A DNA stretch of 64,000 nt from Polyodon spathula (taxonomy: Eukaryota > Chordata > Actinopteri > Acipenseriformes > Polyodontidae), in contig NC_054553.1 of the NCBI RefSeq assembly GCF_017654505.1, positions 12,265,049-12,329,048 on the forward strand, given 5' to 3'. Shown piece by piece: positions 55,857 to 64,000 of this stretch. Position numbers and translations under genes: made by a program. The notes under the pieces are model-generated. The model was not told the origin of the DNA. It made no database searches and worked only from the letters and a program-made list of their open reading frames with translations. Position 1 is the stretch's first letter, and the number at the start of each line of letters is the position of its first letter.

Positions 55857-57346
55857 AGGAGGAGGTAGCCTGGGCACTGAAACAACTCTCAAGCAGGAAA
55901 GCCCCGGGCATCGACTGCATACCAGCCGAACTACTCAAGCCAATACCGATCCCGATACTCACAGCGCTTTGCCAACTGATCTGGAAGACCAAATCGTGGC
56001 CCAAAGAGTGGAAAAGATCAGTCCATGTCCCACTTCCAAAAAAGGGCGACACGCAAGAATGCTGCAACTATCGGACCATCGCACTTATACCGCACGTAAG
56101 CAAAATCCTGCTAAAGATTATTAAAAAACGCATCTCATCTGTCGAGAGGGAACTCCCTGATGTGCAAGCTGGATTTCGAAAAGGACGTGGAACCAGAGAT
56201 CAAATTTCAAACTTGCGGTGGATCATGGAGAAGACTCGCGAATATCAAAAGAAGGTGTATATGTGTTTCATCGATTACAGCAAAGCATTCGATTGCGTTG
56301 ACCATGGCAAGTTATGGAAATGTCTGAAGCAAATGGGCATCCCAGAACATCTAGAACAACTGATAAGATCGCTCTACAAGAATCAAGAAGCCACGGTCAG
56401 GACAGCATTCGGCAACACGGACTGGTTTGAGATCGGAAAAGGCGTTAGACAAGGCTGCATTCTATCACCGGCCCTGTTCAACCTATATGCCGAAACGATC
56501 ATGAGACGATGTAATCTGGAAGAATCACCGATCGGAGTGAAAATTGGAGGGAGGAACAACAATCTTCGATACGCCGACGACACGACTTGGCTCGCAGAGA
56601 GTGAAAAAGACCTAGAATATCTGGTCCGAAAGGTCAAAGAAGAAAGCGAGCGCATGGGTTTGTACCTCAACATCAAGAAAACAAAGGTAATGACAACAGC
56701 AGGCAATGGTACACTCCACTTGACAATTGACAATGAAGAAATCGAATCAGTCCAAGATTTCCTCTTCCTTGGATCCAAGATCGACCGAGGTGGCGAATCG
56801 GGACCAGAAATCAAACGCAGAATCGTACTTGGGCGCAGCGCAATGCAGGGAATGGCAAAAATATGGAAGAACAATGACATCAGCATAGCAACAAAGACTC
56901 GCATAATCAATGCAATCGTTTTTCCGATTTCCACATACGCATGCGAAAGCTGGACGCTCAAGAAGGCCGACAGAAGGAGGATCGATGCTTTTGAACTTTG
57001 GTGTTGGAGACGATTGCTGCGAACACCATGGACGGCAATGGTCACAAACAAGACGATCCTTGAACGTGTCAAACCACAAACATCGTTAGAGGGAAAAATC
57101 ACGAAACAGCGGCTCTCATATTTTGGACACATCATGCGAGCTAATTCCCTAGAAACAGCATTAATGCTCGGCACAGTCAGTGGGTCAAGAAGAAGAGGGC
57201 GTCAGAGAACCCGCTGGCTGGACACAATCAAGGCTGACACAAACATGCACATGAAAGATCTGAAAGAAGCGGTCAAAGACAGAAATGCGTGGAGAATGAT
57301 GACCCATAAAGTGACCGAAAGTCGGCCTCGACTAAACGGATTTTAA
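55763..57346 (+). CDS. RTE reverse transcriptase domain (frame 2 of a broken ORF)
   Basis: An open frame of 527 codons; homology starts around residue 5 (SELYAGNGP) and the ATG at 55763 is probably not a natural start. Motifs: KAPGIDCIPAELLK, PLPKKGD, NYRTIALIPHVSKILLKII, AGFRKGRGTRDQI, CFIDYSKAFDCVDH (motif A, Asp171), GKGVRQGCILSPALFNLYAE (B), NLRYADDTTWLAES (C, YADD at 270-273), then KLxxxKTKVM and FLFLGSKI. The C-terminal segment holds CESWTLKKADRRRIDAFELW, RRLLRTPW and RRRGRQRTRWLDTIK. All polymerase residues are intact. The protein ends naturally at 57346, just before the (TAA)n tail. Confidence 0.95.
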   Translation: MARVQSELYAGNGPSPSASQDDSIEQEPGILKEEVAWALKQLSSRKAPGIDCIPAELLKPIPIPILTALCQLIWKTKSWPKEWKRSVHVPLPKKGDTQECCNYRTIALIPHVSKILLKIIKKRISSVERELPDVQAGFRKGRGTRDQISNLRWIMEKTREYQKKVYMCFIDYSKAFDCVDHGKLWKCLKQMGIPEHLEQLIRSLYKNQEATVRTAFGNTDWFEIGKGVRQGCILSPALFNLYAETIMRRCNLEESPIGVKIGGRNNNLRYADDTTWLAESEKDLEYLVRKVKEESERMGLYLNIKKTKVMTTAGNGTLHLTIDNEEIESVQDFLFLGSKIDRGGESGPEIKRRIVLGRSAMQGMAKIWKNNDISIATKTRIINAIVFPISTYACESWTLKKADRRRIDAFELWCWRRLLRTPWTAMVTNKTILERVKPQTSLEGKITKQRLSYFGHIMRANSLETALMLGTVSGSRRRGRQRTRWLDTIKADTNMHMKDLKEAVKDRNAWRMMTHKVTESRPRLNGF

Positions 57347-57756
57347 TAATAATAATAAAATGTTTTGAGAATGTGAAACAGTTTAACTAATGATTTTAAA
57401 AATCAGTTTTGTAAATATTTAAAGGGAAGACCCTTCAGGATCGTTCTCAGAGTTGCATTGTTAGAGCAGATGTGAGGTGATCAGTTTGGATGGATCATCA
57501 GTGAAATATATTGCATCTCTGCAAATAAGTTCAGTAAAGCCTAATGAAGCTTAATAGGCGATGTTAGGAACCTGCTGAAAATGAGAACTCAAATCAAACT
57601 TCTTACCTCTTAGGGGAAAAAAAAAGACTAAAATACTCAACCCAGACGCTAACACTTTTCCACACAGTGGAAGCCTAGAACACCTGTGCATTCAAAGACT
57701 TACTGCACAGCTGTAACGAAACAACAATGTAAAGTTTAAAGCTATTAACCAGACAT

Positions 57757-57838
57757 GGTAACACTTTACATTAAGTGTCTCTAATTACTGTGTATTTACA
57801 TAGTAGATGCATAGTGAATACATTATTAAGCATAGTTA
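57757..57838 (+). mobile_element. MITE left end, same family as 42242
   Basis: GGTAACACTTTACATTAAG, TGTCTCTAATTACTGTGTA and TAGTAGATGCATAGTGAA match the MITE at 42242. The interior is replaced at 57839 by the minisatellite, and no clear right end is found. Confidence 0.65.
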
Positions 57839-58222
57839 CTTACCACTACCGCTCTCACACAGCTCACCACTACCGCTCTCACGCTGCTCACCACTACCGC
57901 TCTCACGCAGCTCACCACTACCGCTCTCACACCGCTCACCACTACCGCTCTCACACAGCTCACCACTACCGCTCTCACGCTGCTCACCACTACCGCTCTC
58001 ACACAGCTCACCACTACCGCTCTCACACCGCTCACCACTACCGCTCTCACACAGCTCACCACTACCGCTCTCACACAGCTCACCACTACCGCTCTCACAC
58101 AGCTCACCACTACCGCTCTCACACAGCTCACCACTACCGCTCTCACACCACTCACCACTACCGCTCTCACACAGCTCACCACTACCGCTCTCACATAGCT
58201 CACCACTACCGCTCTCACACAG
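57839..58222. repeat. Minisatellite, 16 x 24 bp
   Basis: Unit CTCACCACTACCGCTCTCAC plus ACAG, repeated exactly 16 times (384 bases) with no length variation and only point differences (ACAC, ACGC, CCG, CTG variants). Because 24 is divisible by 3, several frames on both strands stay open and mimic repeat proteins. None has a coding context. Confidence 0.97.
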
Positions 58223-58224
58223 CT

Positions 58225-61200
58225 CGCAAACCCTGCTTGCAGCAGCTCCTCCCACAATCCTCAGAGAGAGAGAGCGAGAGAGAGAGAGGGATCTTTACTT
58301 TGTCCCTCGTGCCTTCTATTTTGGGTTTGAGAAGTGTATTTCTTATCTTTTGTTACTTTCTGAGTAAACAGCAGCGGAACAGCACAGTTTTGCCCCGCAA
58401 ATACCTTTTTGTTTGTGTACTTCTTTCTGGTCTGACATCACCCCACAAGCCAGTCTGTCACAATGTAACACTTACATTTCATGTATCTTAAGAACCAGTT
58501 ATTCCACACACTGTAAATTAGTCATTTTAATATTTTACCATGATACTAAAACCTAATTTGCTTACCTAACTTAAATGTACCACATATCCAATTTTCATGA
58601 ATCTATTCTTTCTCATTTCTTATTTTATACTATTCTGTACACACTGGTGATATATGTCTTGGCCCTTCACTTTTTCATGCTACGGATGGCTGTAACTCTG
58701 AATTCCTAGCTGTGGCGGGGGATCTATGTTTCTGACATTGTTGTTTATAATGGGGTTGTATATGAAAGCAGCTGTCACAGGGCCAATCCAAGCTCCCTGG
58801 AATGCTTCCTCTAGTGTGCTGAATGATTTCCTTTGTTTGTGTTAGAAGGCAGTCAGAAGGAAGGATATTGCTGAGAGGTTCCTTCCGATTTTAGTTATGT
58901 TTTGGCAGTTGTTATTATTATTAGGTTTTGTATCTGCTGGAGGGTGTGAACACTACTCTTTGACAATGTAGAGTGCAGGCAGCTGATGTGGGAGTATTGA
59001 TTATTCTTCAGCTCCCACTGCCACTCATAGCAGTTCCCATTAGCAGATGTCATGGTCAGAGAAGTGAAAACACGGCACTTGTGTACAGAGCTGTGTAGCC
59101 TCATAGCCTTGTCTGTTTCCAGGATGTATTACAAGAGCATGTAAGGGGGTTGGACAAAATCCCATAAGACACGCCTTTCAATAGGATTCCTCTGTGTCAT
59201 GCAAATGAAACCCCTGAGATTCTGTGCCGTATAAAAGCTGCATCTCCTTATTGCAAGTAAGTTGGATGGAGAGTTGATCGTAATTAGACACTTTTGCAAC
59301 ATGTGAAGTGTCATTGACAATGACAATTTGAAGTATAAAGCTTTGAGCCCAATGTGTAATATAGTAAAACCTCTAGAAATCATAATACTGTATAATACAG
59401 CATCGATTTTGGGTTTACACCAAATCCCTATTGAATCTAATGATATGATACCCACTACAATCCAGAACCTGTCTATTTATAATTTGTAAGCCATGTCTAC
59501 CTAAAATCAATGGAACGCTGACTATATAACTGGGCAGTACTCATCCTGTGTGTACTGTAATAGAGTTTTTTTTTTATAGTGTTCAAATAGTTTGTCTTTA
59601 TTTTTGTAGGCACCGTATTAGACTTTACAGTACCTTTGTAAACGAACCAGCATGCTGTATAATCTGGCATCATTTTTTAGTCCATGCAGTTTTGTAATAG
59701 GTTTTATGGTTATGTTTGTTGTGCTAGTGTTGAGGATTAGGGATTAGTTTAGGGGATTTTAATCTCACCCCAGTATATTTTGTCAGGGAGAGGGTTTCTA
59801 GAGTGGGACCTGCCATTAGTGGGAGCAGTGCTCAGGACAATATTGAGGGCAATGCTGTACTGGCACTGTAACTTTGTATGCAGTAGAGAGAGCATTGCTA
59901 ACCTCTTAACCAATGTAGTCTTTTGCATAACACTGAAGAGGTCAGCTGATCAGCTGACCACTTTGATGACAGGATTAACTTTGGAATTACCGATTCAGAT
60001 AGAAGGGCTAAGCGTTCAATGTTTATTAACCCAAATATGAGGATGACACCACTACGCTCTTATTAACTACACCATAATTCTTCTTTAATTATTGCCCAGT
60101 TAATAAACAAAAGTATGATTAGGCCTTGCAAATGCATTATTTTTTTATTTATTGAGTAAATGTCAAATCTATTCAGATTTGAATAATCATAAAAACAGGT
60201 TAATGTGAGTCTGTTTGGGAAAACGAGCGCTTCAATCTGTCAAAGTTGAATGGATTGTATTGAGTGTGTACCTGACCTTGTCTGCCCTGTTGCTCCATGT
60301 AAGAGATTACTACAGATTGGTTTGTGAGGCCTATTTAACTCTTCTTCTTTTATAGCTTCATTTAAACATCATTAGATGAAATTGAAATGCATGTTTGTTT
60401 TTTTAAGTCTCTTTTAATGAATAAAATTCAGTTTGACAATTATAAAACTTTTCTAACTGTTGTTGGATTTAAAAAAACAGTGGCAAATAGTTTCAGGAAT
60501 AGCAAATATAACGGTTTTGTGTGATGCGTTGTCATTTCAGATTCTGTCGGTGAGATGAGATTAAGTTAAAAGCTCTATTAACCACGAATGCAGATGAGCC
60601 TGGTTCTTTTGCACTGTGATTAAGAAGCTCACTTGCAGTGTTCATGCCCAGCCTGCTACCTGGTACACAGACTTTATTTAAACAGAATTAGAAAACAGCA
60701 TCCTTTATCCTTTAGACTTTAAACTTGTGAGTTCAAATAGGGTTAGGGTTAGGATTATTTTTATAGCTCACAAGACAATTCCTAATACATAACATACTGC
60801 TATTACTACACACAGGGCATCTCATGCTTCATTTAAAAAAGATGCGCACAGTAAGTGTGTATTTTATTTCTTCTAGCACCCAGCCCTTGAACAGATCTGC
60901 TCTGCTGCACTTCCAGCTCGTCCCTGCATTCAGTGGTTTATGAGAACTTCCTACTGGGAGTTTTAAAAGAACTCAAACTCCCAGGAGCCTCATGCTCCGG
61001 CTCCTCTTCTCTGTACCGCGGTTACTGCTGCTTTTGTTATGATGACTCAGGTGACCTTCTGAACTGGAATGCAGGAACAGGCAGGAAGGAACAATCTGTA
61101 CATGTTGTTCATTAATATCTTTAAAGAAAAATACCATTCTAATAAAACACACATTTACCATAATGTGTGTATACAGTTTATAAAAGAACGTCTTATCATT

Positions 61201-62900
61201 CAACTAAAGAGAGCGCTCTATAGTCCTGTAGTCGAGAGGCCGGTACTGGCCCATTGAATTGAATGGAAAGGCCAGGGCTGGATGTGAATCGCAAGCCGCA
61301 CAGTTTAAAGACGAATGTCTTACAATTTAATTATAGAGGTAGCTCTGTAGAGTGCCCCAGTTATTAGATTTGCACAGATTTTTTTTGTGTGTTTTTTGTA
61401 TACAGCCTCGCCCCTTTTGTAGATATCACAATGTTAATGGCTGCGCCCTTGATTCTAACTTAATTCTAACTTTTTGGAAAAATAAGGTTTGCTGAGCTGT
61501 ATTTACTGTAATACTCCACATTGTTCTCTTTCATGTACTCATGTGCAGTTCAAAAGTTTTAATAATGTTCTGTCTCTTTTTGCAACAGCAAGTTGAATCT
61601 ATAGCCCCCACCAACCTGACAACATTTCTAAGCTAACAAACTTACAGCAGGGACAGTCCGAGAGAGAGCCACAGAGACAGAACAAGTTGTGCTGGGCAGC
61701 TTGCCAAGAGAAGCAGCACCTCCCTGGTTCACATCCACCTCGGTTCATGAGCACCTCCACAACATCGCTCTGTCATTCTTTAGCAATGTGACAACACAAT
61801 ACTACATTCATAATGGTCGTGTTGACAGCTGCTTACTCACAGGGCTAGCTTTCAAAACAAGCATCAGACAAACCTTTTATAGGCCCTTCCTTTGGATCCC
61901 AATATTTTCATGTTCTGATACATTGTGTACTACAAGAGACAAAAGACCCGGTAAAGAGGAGCTCCAAATACATTTCTTTTTTTTATGCTATGGTGTTGCA
62001 AATATTCGGAGTGGTCCTGAGTGCTGTTGCTCCCATACTGAGTTATTACCATTGAACCAAGAATAAAAAAGCTCTCCAGCACAAGAAGGGGGCGGGGCAA
62101 TGACAGGGGAGTGAATGGGACACTATCCAGTGACAGGGTACCTCATATAGCAGAAGCAACATTACATTCTGGTGCAGTAGACATGTTTATTTATTTGGTT
62201 TAATTCCTTAGCAACCATAGATGCTGATAGTTTCTCATTGCGTCTGAAATACTCACATGAGCCACCCACACTCCTCCACACACACAGGAGAGAAGGTTTG
62301 TGTCGTATGGGAAGTTATGAGGCGGCTTGATTAGGGCAGGGTTTGATAATTTAGCACCAGGCAGTTCTAAACATTTTGGACCCCTGAGTGATAACTTTGC
62401 TGGTGTTAATAAATTTAAGAAAATGGGTGTTAAAGCTTCAGTCTGGACTGGGCTGATTAAAGCTGCAGTGTGCACTCTGAGCGGATATGGTTGGCCTACC
62501 AGTTTGTGTACATTACCTACGGTAGATATTTGGCTGCAGTCACACAAGATGTCTTCCTCTTTTAAACGTTCTGTATGTCTACCACTCTGTAAGCTAAACA
62601 GCCGCCTTCCCACTACCAGAGCAGAGAAGTATAAATCCTATATATATAAGATTTGTTTTAGCTCAGGGAAGCAAAACCAAAGGTTTCTTTTTCATTTATT
62701 CATTTTGCACATAGACACGTGAAGAAGCTGCTTTATTAAATATAGAAACTTATTTTTAAAACCATATGAGGCACTACACCTTTACATTAAAATAGCAATA
62801 ATAAATACATTTAATAACGTAGTATATTCAGTGAGTGTTTTAGAGCTTGTCATATCAAATAGCAGTGTCTACCGGTTGCCATAGAAACCAGTCAATACTC
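58225..62900. other. No recognisable gene
   Basis: AT-rich sequence with a (GA)-rich patch at 58261-58290, an LTR-like fragment near 59745-59850 shared with 2778-2860, and scattered unsupported open frames (for example 61689-62066 and 62200-62722). I see no domains, RNA genes or splice-consistent exons. Confidence 0.45.
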
Positions 62901-62918
62901 TCTGCTGGGCTAGAGAAC

Positions 62919-62944
62919 ACACACACACGCACGCACACGCACAC

Positions 62945-62992
<48 letters not shown>
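62919..62992. repeat. (AC)n microsatellite with CGCAC interruptions
   Basis: About 35 AC units, the first part broken by G variants. Confidence 0.95.
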
Positions 62993-62994
<2 letters not shown>

Positions 62995-63407
62995 ACGCAC
63001 ATGCCTTCCCTCAGGGATTGTATTCAGTTTCTCAGGGAAGCACCATAGTGTAAGGCAAAGTGTAACACGGCCAGTATAAAAGGGTGCACCAGAAATGTGC
63101 ACCAGCGATTCCTTCCCCCCCCTCAAAGAGTGTGTTTCCAATGGAAAATCTTATTGGCATTGCCCATTGGAGGTCCTAGGCAGAAACTCTTCCCCATCAA
63201 TTTATTATATAAGCCCATTAATAATACTATAGTTTTTTTTGTTTTTGTTTTTTTTTACTTCAATCAAAAGCATACACAGCGTATTGAAATAACACTTCTA
63301 GAAGTTCAGTTTCAAGTAACATTGTTATTTTTAACAGGATCAAAATACTGTAGTTTAGAACCTATCCATAGCAATATGCTTGTTCAAGTTGACGTGTTCA
63401 TAAAAAA

Positions 63408-63438
63408 CCCCCCCCCCCAAAACCCAGGGGGGGGGGGG
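63408..63438. repeat. C11-N8-G12 fold-back homopolymers
   Basis: Eleven C (63408-63418), the 8-base spacer AAAACCCA, then twelve G (63427-63438). It can form an all-GC hairpin. Confidence 0.9.
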
Positions 63439-63439
63439 C

Positions 63440-64000
63440 AATACTGAGATTCCACGCCACTTCCAAGGGTGTTGTGGACTACATTTGATATACCAGTGGC
63501 CTGATTGATAAGTGCGGGGCTTGCTTGTGTTTGTCAAAAAATACTAATTTCCAACCACAGTTCACAAGGATTGAGAATATGAAGAATACAATATGGAAAA
63601 ACTGATTAGAATATGACTGCAAATAAAATCAAATTGGTTATTATCAGACATGATGACATTACAGAGGGAATATGTTAATCACCACTTCTCTTAACAGACC
63701 CAGATAGATTTATCAGATTTAGTCAGCATTCATGTTCATATTAGATTTCTGTTTATTAGCCCTGTATAAAGATCTTGTTATTTGTTCTCTTAGTAGGGAA
63801 AGAGTTTTCAGATATCATCCTCATGAGTCAGATCTCACTGTCCCCTGTGGCACAGTGTAATATTAATGGCTGGTAAATATTCCAATGCTTCTTTTTAATT
63901 AATTGTGGAATCATGATTTTATTTTTTTACCTTATATATTTTGACTATTTATTTATTTATTTATTTATTTTACTGATTAATGTAACAACTGAAGAAAGAG
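63440..64000. other. No recognisable gene
   Basis: AT-rich sequence to the window edge, ending in a (TTTA)n stretch at 63945-63970. Confidence 0.5.

Larger units (their letters stand above)
54212..57359 (+). mobile_element. Full-length RTE/BovB-like LINE
   Basis: A 3.15-kb non-LTR retrotransposon encoding an apurinic-type endonuclease and a reverse transcriptase, and ending in (TAA)n, as RTE elements do. The 9-bp sequence ATGTTTTGA lies directly on both sides (54203-54211 and 57360-57368), a target-site duplication that fixes both ends. Base composition is clearly GC-richer than the flanks. The 5' leader (TACACGCCGGTCCCAAGCCC, GCAATGGCAAACTACCCCAC) precedes the coding region. The only lesion noticed is one frameshift between the endonuclease and reverse transcriptase parts, so it is young. 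Confidence 0.95.

Noticed and set aside
57775..58491. Long open frames (up to 238 aa) with YRSHTAHH or ESGSGELC repeats on both strands
   Set aside because: They are produced by a 24-bp tandem repeat whose length is divisible by 3. No start context, splice sites or non-repeat coding supports them.

Overview
The window looks like nuclear DNA of a ray-finned fish. It is AT-rich, its genes are split by long introns, and it carries fish-type Tc1 transposons, tRNA-derived SINEs, pogo/Tigger, hAT and RTE elements, and very long (TA)n, (CA)n and (TC)n arrays. Several repeats (the 9.6-kb and 48.4-kb SINEs and the proline-rich gag-like LTR element at 28.4-30.8 kb) remind me of sturgeon/paddlefish repeats. 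That taxonomic hint comes from memory and is not proven here. No prokaryotic-type operon, CRISPR array or phage is present.

Layout. (1) 1.7-8.3 kb, minus strand: the 5' part of an apparently intact gene whose product matches the conserved N-terminal region of fibrous sheath-interacting protein 2 (FSIP2). Five phase-compatible exons have good splice sites, and an RFX X-box-like site lies upstream of the start. Its introns hold a tRNA-SINE, an LTR-like fragment and a Tc1 remnant; further exons must lie left of the window. (2) 13.7-22.4 kb, plus strand: a decayed photoreceptor (retinal) guanylyl cyclase gene. At least eleven exon remnants run in the correct order from the signal peptide to the C-terminal tail. 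They carry frameshifts, stops, a destroyed splice donor, loss of the kinase-homology exons and loss of catalytic residues. Introns were invaded by a pogo transposase fragment and a 0.5-kb fold-back element, and one holds a 73-base G run. (3) 22.4-54.2 kb: no well-recognised gene. The span is filled with repeats: a gag-only LTR retrotransposon (28.4-30.8 kb), a Tc1 copy (32.5-33.3 kb), a solo LTR with a perfect target duplication (39.6-40.0 kb), many copies of small MITE-like families, and an array of about 16 short palindromes centred on AGATATCT (49.0-49.45 kb). Two phase-compatible candidate exons of an unknown minus-strand gene lie at 47.2-48.2 kb. (4) 54.2-57.36 kb: a full-length RTE/BovB-like LINE with a 9-bp target duplication, its endonuclease and reverse transcriptase separated only by one frameshift. 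(5) 57.8-58.2 kb: a minisatellite of exactly 16 x 24 bp. The rest, to 64 kb, is unannotatable apart from simple repeats.

The genes do not form a pathway. The biology is one live-looking sperm-tail-type gene, one dead vision-type gene and a dense record of transposition. The most unusual signal is the palindrome array, in which the two arms vary together so that symmetry is kept.
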